Position numbers and translations under genes: made by a program. Positions 6,856-13,946 of a stretch of 15,814 bases of DNA are shown here, in pieces. Source of the DNA: Methanomicrobiales archaeon (lineage in GTDB: Archaea; Halobacteriota; Methanomicrobia; Methanomicrobiales; Methanoculleaceae). The DNA lies in contig JAAZIF010000101.1 in assembly GCA_012510335.1 (NCBI GenBank), positions 1 to 15,814 on the forward strand, written 5' to 3'. The notes beneath the pieces are model-generated. The model was given only the letters and a program-made list of their open reading frames with translations, was not told where the DNA came from and ran no database searches. How positions within the stretch are numbered: the stretch's first letter is position 1; each line of letters opens with the position of its first letter.

Positions 6856-7338
6856 TCAGTGCGCCTCTTCACTCCGCTCCACGACGCGGACTGAATCGCC
6901 GCGCACAGTGATCGGGATTGGAACCATGCTCTCGTAGAGCTCAACGGTGATCTCTTCCTTCGCGGAGTCGATCCGCTTTACGACCGCCTTCTCGCCCTTG
7001 AACGGACCGGCGATGATCTCGACGATCGTGCCCTCGGTGATGCCGCTGACCACCGGCTTTGGCACCAGGAAGTGCTCAACCTCAGAGAGGTCGGTCGAAC
7101 CCTGCACCACCGCGCGCGCGTGAGGGATCAACTCCACCAGCTGCTCGATCCGTGCGATGGCGTCGGGGCTCTCAACAAGAACGTAGCCCCTCAGTTCCTC
7201 GGGCACCATGATGGCCGTCACATGGATATCTTTCTGTTCCCGGGTCACTTTCTCGATATTGTCGGCTACCGTCCGCTCCTGTTTTGCGGTCGTCTTTATA
7301 GCGTATATCCTGTTTGCGCTCCCGGTCATATCCATCAT
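6856..7338 (-). CDS. spt5: Transcription elongation factor Spt5 (archaeal NusG)
   Basis: Encodes the archaeal Spt5/NusG protein, which with Spt4 clamps RNA polymerase across the cleft and raises processivity. The 160 residues contain an N-terminal NGN domain (starting NRIYAIKTTAKQERTVADNI, with the conserved region ending near HFLVPKPV) and a C-terminal KOW domain (GTIVEIIAGPFKGEKAVVKRID). The C-terminal tail ends in acidic and polar residues. The ATG at 7336-7338 overlaps the secE stop; the second Met at 7333-7335 or the fourth at 7327-7329 are possible alternative starts. A short GGTG (complement of 7347-7350) is upstream. Gene order secE-spt5 is conserved in archaea and supports both calls. 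Confidence 0.96.
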   Translation of the reverse strand: MMDMTGSANRIYAIKTTAKQERTVADNIEKVTREQKDIHVTAIMVPEELRGYVLVESPDAIARIEQLVELIPHARAVVQGSTDLSEVEHFLVPKPVVSGITEGTIVEIIAGPFKGEKAVVKRIDSAKEEITVELYESMVPIPITVRGDSVRVVERSEEAH

Positions 7339-7544
7339 CTGGGAAGCACCAGCATGATCTCGTATATGATAAAACCGACAAGGCCGATGAGCAGGATGCC
7401 GGCCGCTGCCACGATCGCGATCTTCGAGAACTCGTCGCGGGTTGGCGTCCGCGCCAGTTTCAGCACACGCCAGTATTTCTTGAAGAATTCCTCGTCGATC
7501 TTGAAAGACTTTGCTTCCTTAAACTTCTCTTTGTAGTCCATCAT
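7335..7544 (-). CDS. secE: Preprotein translocase subunit SecE (Sec61 gamma)
   Basis: A 69-residue single-span membrane protein, the SecE/Sec61-gamma subunit of the protein-conducting channel, which clamps SecY. The amphipathic region with YWRVLKLARTPTRDEF (about residues 24-39) is the family signature preceding the membrane helix. The helix itself runs from about residue 42 to 65 (IAIVAAAGILLIGLVGFIIY), and only a short tail follows. Two consecutive ATG codons (7542-7544 and 7539-7541) could each serve as the start. The gene follows ftsZ by six bases and overlaps spt5 by four, so it is almost certainly cotranscribed. Its small size is normal for archaeal SecE. Confidence 0.95.
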   Translation of the reverse strand: MMDYKEKFKEAKSFKIDEEFFKKYWRVLKLARTPTRDEFSKIAIVAAAGILLIGLVGFIIYEIMLVLPR

Positions 7545-7550
7545 ATCGGC

Positions 7551-8648
7551 TCACTTCAGAAAGTCGATCTCAAACTTTTTCGTCATGCGCGCCGTACCTT
7601 TTTCACTTCTGCCATATATTTGTGGTGACCGGACACCCGTGACGACGAGCAGTGTGCGCATCTTGCCCTGCATATCGGGATCGATCTGTGCACCCCATAT
7701 GATACGGGCATCGGGATCGATCCTCTGGTAGACCTCCTGTATGACGCCCTCAGCCTCGGACATGGTCATGTCAGGTCCACCTACAACGTTGACGAGCGCT
7801 GCGGTCGCCCCTGAGATATCCACATCGAGCAACGGGGAGCGCAGCGCCTTCTTGACCGAGTCGGTGGCTTTATCCTCACTGTCACTCTCCCCCATGCCGA
7901 TCATCGCGACACCTCCCCGCTCCATTACGGTCCGGACATCGGCGAAATCGAGGTTTACAAGCCCGGGTGTCGTGATCAGTTCGGTGATGCCCTTGACCGC
8001 CCGCATCAGAACCTCGTCCGAGACCTTGAAGGCAGCGTGGAGCGGGAGGCGAGGCACAATCTCGAGGAGGCGGTCATTCGGGACGACGATCACTGTATCA
8101 GCCACCTCACGGAGCCGTTCGAGACCGGCCTCGGCGTTTTGCGTCCGGATGGCACCCTCGGCCATGAATGGCAGGGTGACCACAGCGATGGTCAGGGCCC
8201 CCTCCTCCCGGGCTGACTTCGCGACCACGGGTGCCGAACCGGTGCCGGTGCCGCCTCCAAGACCGGTGGTGATGAAGACCATGTCACACCCCTCGACCGC
8301 CCGCTTGATATCATCCTCGTTCTCGAGGGCTGCCTCCTCGCCGATCTGCGGGATCGAACCTGCACCAAGGCCGCGGGTTCTCTGCCTCCCGATCAGGATG
8401 CGTGTCTCAGCCTGAGTCCTGATTAAGTGTTGGGCATCGGTGTTGAGAGCGATTAACTTCGCCCCGTTGATTCCCTCCTCCGTCATCCGGGAGATCGTGT
8501 TCGAACCGCCCCCTCCGCACCCGATGACCGCGATCTCGGTCTGGAGCTCCATGAGAACCTCCTCAAGCTCCCTGTCGATCTCGGTGGGTTCAGAGAAGCG
8601 CTGCTCCTCCCGCGCCCTTGAAAGTGCTTCTTCTACGATAGATTTCAT
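7551..8648 (-). CDS. ftsZ: Cell division GTPase FtsZ
   Basis: Encodes a 365-residue FtsZ, the tubulin-like GTPase that forms the archaeal division ring; the N-terminal sequence suggests the FtsZ1 group. An N-terminal extension of about 36 residues precedes the first strand (EIAVIGCGGGGSN, residues 38-50). The tubulin signature GGGTGTGS is at 131-138, and the T7 loop NLDFADVRTVM at 232-242 supplies the catalytic aspartate to the neighbouring subunit. All GTP-binding segments look intact. The start overlaps the dtdA stop (ATGA), and GGAGAG (complement of 8655-8660) lies six bases upstream. Co-location with secE and spt5 is common in Euryarchaeota. FtsZ1 versus FtsZ2 needs a tree. Confidence 0.97.
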   Translation of the reverse strand: MKSIVEEALSRAREEQRFSEPTEIDRELEEVLMELQTEIAVIGCGGGGSNTISRMTEEGINGAKLIALNTDAQHLIRTQAETRILIGRQRTRGLGAGSIPQIGEEAALENEDDIKRAVEGCDMVFITTGLGGGTGTGSAPVVAKSAREEGALTIAVVTLPFMAEGAIRTQNAEAGLERLREVADTVIVVPNDRLLEIVPRLPLHAAFKVSDEVLMRAVKGITELITTPGLVNLDFADVRTVMERGGVAMIGMGESDSEDKATDSVKKALRSPLLDVDISGATAALVNVVGGPDMTMSEAEGVIQEVYQRIDPDARIIWGAQIDPDMQGKMRTLLVVTGVRSPQIYGRSEKGTARMTKKFEIDFLK

Positions 8649-9967
8649 GTATATCTCTCCAATCCCGGGATATGTACCAGTTTCACGCTGGTTGTCTGCA
8701 CCATATCAGGTGTGATCCTCCGCCCATCGATATCGACCGCCCTTCCTCCGGCAAGCGTGGCAAAGAGCGGTCCTCTCGGAACCCCGTATCTGCGCGCCTT
8801 CGCAGGGTCGAACCGGACCTTCCGAAGGACAAGATGATCTCCCTCGATTACAGTGTTTTCACAGATGAGTAAGAGTTTTACGCACAGGGTAGTTATATCA
8901 CTTGCGAGTCGGGAAGTCTCGTTCTCGAAGCCGATAAACAGAGGCAGAACCTCTGTTGAGCCTTTTGAGAGGCGAACTACCGGGAATTTGTCAAGGGCAT
9001 CGAGAAACTCGCTCTTATTATTTTTTACGGTTTCTTCTACCAGATCCGGGCTTAATCGCACCGGAACCGGGGTTCCGTGCCCGGCAAGGCCGTGGATATG
9101 TATGCGTGATCCCGGAGCGATATCCTCCGCGAGGGCTCTGACCCTGAGGTAGGTGGTCCACCCGAGATCCCCGATCTCAAGGATCTCCGACTCTGAGAGC
9201 AGGATGATCCCCGCGCTGCCGAGCATCCGCTCGATCTTCCCGGTTTCGCTTGCGGGAAGCGATTTTCTATCTATGTAGGCTGCTACAGCGCTGCTTGCCT
9301 CCCGCATCCGCCGTATGAGATCGGGGCCGAGGAACCCCGCCTGCCGTGCTGACGCCATATGGCCAAAAGCTCCCCGGGATGAGAGGGCGATCTCGGTCTG
9401 CCGCACGGCGTAGTGGGTTCCGCCAAACCCGATCAGGTTGATCGTCTCCTCCGGCACTGCGGAAAGGATGCTCTCTGCTAATGCCCGCCCGGCGGTCCTG
9501 TCGGCCCATTCTGTGGCGGTTGACCCGATCTCAGCGAAGAGCGATGGCGTGGAGAGGGCCGTCGGACCGTGGTGCGTCACCTCGTAGGAGACACGGTAGC
9601 CTTCGGGAGCCCGGGCGGCGAGGTTTCTAAGGATGGCATGCATCCACGCAGGGGCTGCCGGCGCAAGCGCTCCCGGCTCTCCGCCGAGGTCGGCGGTATC
9701 GTAGTTGCCGGTCACATGCACGGTAAGGGCCGGCACCGGCCGGGCACTCGCGTGCCGGGATATGAAGATGATCAGATCGGCCTCGACCTCCTCATCGATC
9801 CGGTCCTGGTAGATCAGGCGCCCGTCAACCTCATGGAACGTCAGCACGTGGTTATCTGCGAGCGGCCACCTCTCGCCGGCAGCAAGCAACTCTTCGAGGT
9901 TTTGGCGGATGTTTACCCCCGCAACATCCTGCCTTGAATTGATCAGCGCGATCCGCATCGGGTACAT
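8645..9967 (-). CDS. dtdA: D-aminoacyl-tRNA deacylase (DtdA/DTD2 family) with long C-terminal domain
   Basis: The enzyme removes D-amino acids wrongly charged to tRNA, and plant and archaeal relatives also remove aldehyde adducts from aminoacyl-tRNA. The first 250 or so residues carry the family blocks: HVTGNYDTADLGGE (84-97), VTHHGPTALSTPSLFAEIGS (130-149), and GFGGTHYAVRQTEIA (180-194). The structurally known single-domain relatives are about 275 residues; this protein is 440. The extra C-terminal part includes GLAGHGTPVPV (293-303) and, at 386-423, a stretch resembling a conserved RNase Z segment (GVPRGP, then LxxGxxV, then ITPDMV). The start is either Met1 or Met4 (9956-9958), which better matches the usual N terminus. 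No Shine-Dalgarno is seen, suggesting a leaderless mRNA. It is the first gene of the operon. Confidence 0.9.
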   Translation of the reverse strand: MYPMRIALINSRQDVAGVNIRQNLEELLAAGERWPLADNHVLTFHEVDGRLIYQDRIDEEVEADLIIFISRHASARPVPALTVHVTGNYDTADLGGEPGALAPAAPAWMHAILRNLAARAPEGYRVSYEVTHHGPTALSTPSLFAEIGSTATEWADRTAGRALAESILSAVPEETINLIGFGGTHYAVRQTEIALSSRGAFGHMASARQAGFLGPDLIRRMREASSAVAAYIDRKSLPASETGKIERMLGSAGIILLSESEILEIGDLGWTTYLRVRALAEDIAPGSRIHIHGLAGHGTPVPVRLSPDLVEETVKNNKSEFLDALDKFPVVRLSKGSTEVLPLFIGFENETSRLASDITTLCVKLLLICENTVIEGDHLVLRKVRFDPAKARRYGVPRGPLFATLAGGRAVDIDGRRITPDMVQTTSVKLVHIPGLERYT

Positions 9968-9985
9968 ACGTGGGTTGGCAGGACG

Positions 9986-9994
9986 CTAAAATGG
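9986..9994 (-). promoter_or_regulatory. Candidate TATA element for dtdA
   Basis: On the minus strand this reads CCATTTTAG, centred about 23 bases before the Met1 codon of dtdA. With no Shine-Dalgarno present, it fits a leaderless or near-leaderless transcript. The match to an archaeal TATA box is only fair. Confidence 0.35.
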
Positions 9995-10132
9995 TGATGG
10001 GACATCTCGTCTTATTCCACGAGGGTGCAAAAAAGGGCTTCGCGCACTTCTATGCGAGGGAGCGCCCGAGATTATAGTAACCAGATTCGGTCTTGATCCG
10101 GCAGTGACCCCGGTCTGATAGTAAATCCTATC

Positions 10133-10140
10133 TCTTTACA
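10133..10140 (+). promoter_or_regulatory. Candidate TATA element for the moeA operon
   Basis: TCTTTACA is centred about 28 bases before the ATG at 10164, and no Shine-Dalgarno precedes that ATG, which together suggest a leaderless transcript. A second AT-rich element, ATTATAGTAA at 10071-10080, could be an upstream alternative giving a leader of about 60 bases. Confidence 0.4.
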
Positions 10141-10150
10141 GGCATACCGT

Positions 10151-10162
10151 GTACTGTAGTAC
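10151..10162. repeat. Short palindrome next to the mini-protein start
   Basis: GTACT and AGTAC flank a two-base centre, giving a 5-bp inverted repeat that ends two bases before the ATG at 10164, at the expected transcription start. It could be an operator, but its short length means chance is a real alternative. Confidence 0.35.
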
Positions 10163-10163
10163 C

Positions 10164-10346
10164 ATGAACGACGAGAAGATTCGCAAGGCCTTTGAGGCAT
10201 ACGGTATAGAAAATGAGATCACCTGCCCGCAGGCGTTTGAGATCTCGGAGAAATACAGCATCCCGAAGATGGATATCGCCCGCTACTGCAACCAGCAAGA
10301 CCCGAGGATAAAGATCAGGAGCTGTCAGCTGGGCTGCTTCAGATGA
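10164..10346 (+). CDS. Small four-cysteine protein of the moeA operon
   Basis: A 60-residue protein of unproved function. It has four cysteines: C21 (in TCPQA), C42 (in ARYCNQQ), and C54 and C58 in the C-terminal SCQLGCF. The middle (residues 24-46, AFEISEKYSIPKMDIARYCN) reads like a helix-turn-helix pair, so a small metal-binding or Fe-S DNA-binding or adaptor protein is a reasonable inference. I recall similar short archaeal proteins ending in CQLGCF, but cannot verify this here. The frame is open upstream to a GTG at 10149, but the ATG at 10164 is preferred because it lies about 28 bases after a TATA-like element. The stop overlaps the moeA start (ATGA), so it is coupled to cofactor synthesis genes. 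Confidence 0.8.
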   Translation: MNDEKIRKAFEAYGIENEITCPQAFEISEKYSIPKMDIARYCNQQDPRIKIRSCQLGCFR

Positions 10347-11545
10347 GCCTCTTCCTCGATGTTGTCCCGGTCAGCGAGGCCATTGAGGTTGTGCAGGGGA
10401 TCGCGCGCGCGCCCCTGTGTGAGTATGTCGCGCTTGAGTATGCCCTCTACCGGGCCCTTGCGAAGGATGTCTCTGCCGATATCGATATCCCCGGATTCGA
10501 TCGGTCGACGGTCGATGGCTACGCGGTCACCGCTGCCGATACCACGGGGGCATCAGAAGCCATCCCGGCGATGCTCGGATGCCTGGGCAAGGTAGGGATG
10601 GGGAGTACGGATCCCGGGGCCATCTCTCCGGGCCGGTGCAGGTATGTCCCCACCGGCGGCGCCCTGCCCCGCGGCGCGGATGCGGTCGCGATGATCGAGC
10701 ACGCTGAGGTGATCGGGGACGATGTTCTGGTGCATAGATCGGTAGCGCCCGGAGAGAACGTTGTCTTTCGAGGAGAGGATTTCCGGGCCGGGCAGGTGGT
10801 GCTCGAAGGAGGCCGCATCCTCTCTCCCAGGGATATCGGGGTCGCCGCAGCGGTCGGTGCAGCCCGGGTTTCTGTGGTGATACCGCCGGTGATCGGGATC
10901 ATATCCACGGGAAACGAGCTCGTCCCTGCCGCTGAGACCCCCGGGCCGGGGGAGGTGCGGGACGCAAACTCATACCTGGTCGGAGCCTTCGTGGCAGAAC
11001 GGGGTTGCCGGCCGGTCCACTTCGGGATCATAAGAGATGAGCGGGATGCGCTCGGTAGCGCTGTCTCCTCTGCGCTCGACCGGTGCGATGCGGTCCTGGT
11101 TTCAGGAGGCTCCTCAAAGGACGAGCGGGACAACACCGCGGCAGTAATCGCTGACCTGGGTGAGGTGCTGGTGCATGGGATTGCCATAGCACCCGGGAAG
11201 CCGACCATCATCGGGACAGCGCGGGAAAAACCGGTTATAGGGCTTCCCGGCCACCCGGCCTCCACGTTCGTCGTGCTCGTCGCCATCGTCGACTACCTGC
11301 TCGCGGCGATGCGTGAGACCACGGTCTCCCGGCGGACCCTGCGCGCACGGCTGACGCAGAACGTCCCCTCCACCCGTGGGCGGGAAGATTATATCCGGGT
11401 CAGGGTAGGGGATGGTGAGGCCACGCCGGTCTTCGGGAAATCGGGCCTCCTCAATACCCTGGTGCAGAGTGAGGGGCTGGTCCGGATCCCGGCATCGAGC
11501 GAGGGGCTTGAGGTCGGCGAGGAGGTTGAGGTGATACTATGGTGA
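10343..11545 (+). CDS. moeA: Molybdopterin molybdenumtransferase MoeA (first copy)
   Basis: A 400-residue MoeA-family protein, which inserts molybdate (or tungstate) into adenylylated molybdopterin. Methanogens need this cofactor for formylmethanofuran and formate dehydrogenases. The family's acidic and polar active-site positions are present: D58 in TVDGYAV, T104 in VPTGGALPRGADAV, D146 in RGEDF, E192 in STGNELV, D232 and D263. However, the segment normally written (I/M)KPGKP reads IAPGKP, with A283 in place of the first lysine; K286 is kept. The C-terminal domain IV (about 325-400) is complete. It overlaps the mini-protein gene by four bases and the next moeA by seven. Function in molybdenum versus tungsten chemistry cannot be told from sequence. 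Confidence 0.93.
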   Translation: MSLFLDVVPVSEAIEVVQGIARAPLCEYVALEYALYRALAKDVSADIDIPGFDRSTVDGYAVTAADTTGASEAIPAMLGCLGKVGMGSTDPGAISPGRCRYVPTGGALPRGADAVAMIEHAEVIGDDVLVHRSVAPGENVVFRGEDFRAGQVVLEGGRILSPRDIGVAAAVGAARVSVVIPPVIGIISTGNELVPAAETPGPGEVRDANSYLVGAFVAERGCRPVHFGIIRDERDALGSAVSSALDRCDAVLVSGGSSKDERDNTAAVIADLGEVLVHGIAIAPGKPTIIGTAREKPVIGLPGHPASTFVVLVAIVDYLLAAMRETTVSRRTLRARLTQNVPSTRGREDYIRVRVGDGEATPVFGKSGLLNTLVQSEGLVRIPASSEGLEVGEEVEVILW

Positions 11546-13401
11546 AGAGGTACCTCTCGGTCATAACGCTTGCGGAAGCGCTGGCGCTCGTGAAAAACTC
11601 ATTCCCGGCGATCCCGGGGGTTTTACGGATCCCGGTAACCACCGCGGCGGTCGGCAGGATCACCGCAGAACCCGTATTCGCCAGATTCTCGGTCCCCGCA
11701 ATCCACATATCGGCGATGGACGGGATCGCAGTGAGAAGCACCGATACCCTCGGGGCAAGCGAACAGAACCCGGTAACCCTCCCTGATGCTGCGAGGGTCA
11801 ATACAGGGAATATCGTCCCGCCAGAATACGACGCGGTGATCATGATCGAGGACGTCTGGATCGACGGCGAGACCTGCACAATCAGAAGACCGGTCAGCCC
11901 CTGGCAGCATATCCGCCCCATCGGAGAGGATATAGGGGAGTCGGAGATGATCCTCTCATCCCACCACCGGATCCGCTCCCAGGATCTTGGGGCGCTTGCA
12001 ACCTACGGGGTCACCGAGATCGTGGTCAGGGGAGTCAGTGTGGGCCTGATCCCTACCGGGAGCGAGCTGGTGCTGCCGGGTGTGGTGCCCCCGCCCGGGC
12101 GGGTTGTGGAGAGCAACACCCTGATGGCCGCGGCCGTCCTTGAGGGGGTGGGTGCCGTGGCGCACCGCTATGGAATCGTCACCGACGACTACGACCTGAT
12201 CCTCGATGCCGTCCGGCGGGGCGTCGTTGAGAACGATATCCTGCTCGTATCGGCAGGGTCGTCCGCCGGAACCCGGGACTATACCGCTGATGTCATCCGG
12301 GATCTCGGTGAGGTGCTGGCGCACGGGGTCGCAATCAAGCCGGGAAAGCCGGTGATCATCGGCAGAATCGATAAAAAACCGGTTATAGGCCTCCCGGGCT
12401 ACCCGCTCGCGGCAGCAACTGTCCTCCGCGAGATCGTCCTCCCGCTCCTCTCTCACTACGGCCTTCCCATACAGGAGCCCGGGCGCATCCCTGCCCGGCT
12501 GACCACGAGCCTAGAGTCCGATATCGGGACCGATGAGTTCGTCCTCCTCTCGGTGGGGAGGATCGGTGAGCGGTGGGTTGCGGCGCCGCAGTCACGGGGC
12601 GCGGGGGTCCAGATGAGCGCGGTCCGGGCAAACGGGTACATGCAGATCCCGGCGAAGAGGGAGGGCGCTGAGGCCGGGGAGACGGTGGATGTCCGGCTCT
12701 CAGTCCCGCGCGCGGAGGCGGAGGAGGCGGTGCTCGTCACCGGAAGCCACGACCCCGCCCTCGACTACCTGGCAGACCTCGCCCGGCCGCGCGGTATCGA
12801 TATCCACTCTACCCATCTCGGGAGTATGGGCGGTGTGATCGCGCTGAAGAAGGGGGAGTGCCACGCAGCCCCGATGCATCTCCTCGCCCCGGACGGTTCC
12901 TACAACACCTACTACCTGGATCGCTACATGCCTGACGCGGACCTCGTCCTCCTCTGCGTGGCAGAACGGCAACAGGGGGTCATCTCCCGCGACGGACTCG
13001 GGTTTGATGACCTCCCCGGCCGGACGTTCATCAACCGGCAGCGGGGTTCGGGAACCAGGATCCTCCTCGATCACTGCCTCTCGGCGCGCGGGATCGACCC
13101 GGCGTCCATCCCCGGCTACGCTAGAGAGGTGACGACGCATCTTGCGGTCTCCCTTGCGGTCCGGAATGGGGAGGCGGATGCGGGGATGGGGGTCTACAGC
13201 GCTGCAAAAGCGCTCGGCCTCCGGTTCGTCCCGGTGGCGCGGGAGCGCTACGAGCTTGCCATGCATCGCGCCATGCTCGACGACCCGAGGCTTGCGGCCC
13301 TGGTAGAGACGGTCTCGTCGGAAGCGTTCAAAGAGGTTCTCCGGGATCTCGGGGGCTACGATACGGACGAGACAGGCGCCCTGCGCGGACTGCACGACTG
13401 A
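11539..13401 (+). CDS. moeA: MoeA fused to a periplasmic-binding-protein-like domain (second copy)
   Basis: A 620-residue two-part protein. Residues 1-395 are a full MoeA with D61 in MDGIAV, T89 in NTGNIVP, D131 in GEDI, E176 in PTGSELV, D216, D247 in TRDYT, and an intact IKPGKP (K267, K270). From about residue 396 a PBP-like domain follows, starting VLVTGSHDPALDYL and containing LGSMGGVIALKKGE, FINRQRGSGTRILLD, and THLAVSLAVRNGEADAGMGV. This fold is related to ModA/LysR-type ligand-binding domains and in this family is usually supposed to sense or hold the oxyanion. There is no signal peptide, so it is cytoplasmic. The ATG lies inside the last codons of the first moeA. Its 3' end overlaps the opposite-strand gene by 74 bases. 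Confidence 0.94.
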   Translation: MVKRYLSVITLAEALALVKNSFPAIPGVLRIPVTTAAVGRITAEPVFARFSVPAIHISAMDGIAVRSTDTLGASEQNPVTLPDAARVNTGNIVPPEYDAVIMIEDVWIDGETCTIRRPVSPWQHIRPIGEDIGESEMILSSHHRIRSQDLGALATYGVTEIVVRGVSVGLIPTGSELVLPGVVPPPGRVVESNTLMAAAVLEGVGAVAHRYGIVTDDYDLILDAVRRGVVENDILLVSAGSSAGTRDYTADVIRDLGEVLAHGVAIKPGKPVIIGRIDKKPVIGLPGYPLAAATVLREIVLPLLSHYGLPIQEPGRIPARLTTSLESDIGTDEFVLLSVGRIGERWVAAPQSRGAGVQMSAVRANGYMQIPAKREGAEAGETVDVRLSVPRAEAEEAVLVTGSHDPALDYLADLARPRGIDIHSTHLGSMGGVIALKKGECHAAPMHLLAPDGSYNTYYLDRYMPDADLVLLCVAERQQGVISRDGLGFDDLPGRTFINRQRGSGTRILLDHCLSARGIDPASIPGYAREVTTHLAVSLAVRNGEADAGMGVYSAAKALGLRFVPVARERYELAMHRAMLDDPRLAALVETVSSEAFKEVLRDLGGYDTDETGALRGLHD

Positions 13402-13810
13402 CCGCCTCTTCGGGCGTGGCCGGAGCCTCCACCCCCTCTATCTTCCAGGTGGAGAGCCCGAAGACGGGCTTTCCGGTCTTGAGCGCGACCGCTATCTCTG
13501 AGAGCGTGCCGTGGCCCCCGCCGACGGCGATGACCGCGTCAGCGGAGTTGATCAGGATGACGTTTCTTGCGTGGCCCATGCCGGTGCGGATGACCACGTC
13601 AAGGTAGGGATTCCCGTCCCCGGTATCGGGGAGGATGCCGACGGTCGTGCCGCCCGCCTCCTTCGCACCCCTGCAGGCCGCCTCCATCACCCCGCCAAGA
13701 CCGCCGCAACATACAACCGCGCGGTTGCCGGCTATGAGCTGTCCGACGGTCTCCGCCACCATGTACTCCTCGCCGGAGCAATCCCCCCTCCCGATGACTG
13801 CGATCTGCAT
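13328..13810 (-). CDS. LOG-family / TIGR00725-type nucleotide-binding protein
   Basis: A 160-residue Rossmann-like protein of the group that includes LOG phosphoribohydrolases and the so-called lysine decarboxylase family. Visible motifs are MQIAVIGRGDCSGEEY at the N terminus, CCGGLGGVMEAACRGAKEAGG (a glycine-rich nucleotide loop, residues 34-54), GMGHARNVILINSADAV with R82, and the signature GGGHGTLSE at 97-105. The true function of this archaeal branch is not established; nucleotide or nucleoside phosphate binding is likely. The frame stays open upstream to 13978, but the ATG at 13808-13810 starts the conserved fold and lies 27 bases from a TATA box, so the longer form is rejected. Residues 137-160 are encoded antisense to the end of the second moeA. 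Confidence 0.87.
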   Translation of the reverse strand: MQIAVIGRGDCSGEEYMVAETVGQLIAGNRAVVCCGGLGGVMEAACRGAKEAGGTTVGILPDTGDGNPYLDVVIRTGMGHARNVILINSADAVIAVGGGHGTLSEIAVALKTGKPVFGLSTWKIEGVEAPATPEEAVSRAVRAGRLSRPYRSPRDPGEPL

Positions 13811-13833
13811 GGAGAGGACTCGGCCTTTTCGTG

Positions 13834-13840
13834 TATAAAG
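13834..13840 (-). promoter_or_regulatory. TATA box of the LOG-family gene
   Basis: The minus strand reads CTTTATA here, centred 27 bases before the ATG at 13810, the spacing expected if transcription begins at the start codon itself. There is no Shine-Dalgarno between the two. This fixes the start codon and indicates a leaderless mRNA. Confidence 0.7.
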
Positions 13841-13946
13841 ATCTCTCCCGGTCCAGTTCCTCCGCACGAAGAGGGCGCCGACCCGGTGCGGTGGGTGCCC
13901 GCACTCCAAAATGATTTGTTTCACAAAGACAAACGGTACCCAGAGT

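Noticed and set aside
6717..6944. 75-residue minus-strand frame in the spt5-rpl11 spacer
   Set aside because: It overlaps the spt5 3' end in another frame, spans the T7 terminator, and shows no family features.
10149..10163. GTG start five codons upstream for the four-cysteine protein
   Set aside because: The ATG at 10164 has better spacing to the TATA-like element, and the GTG has no Shine-Dalgarno.
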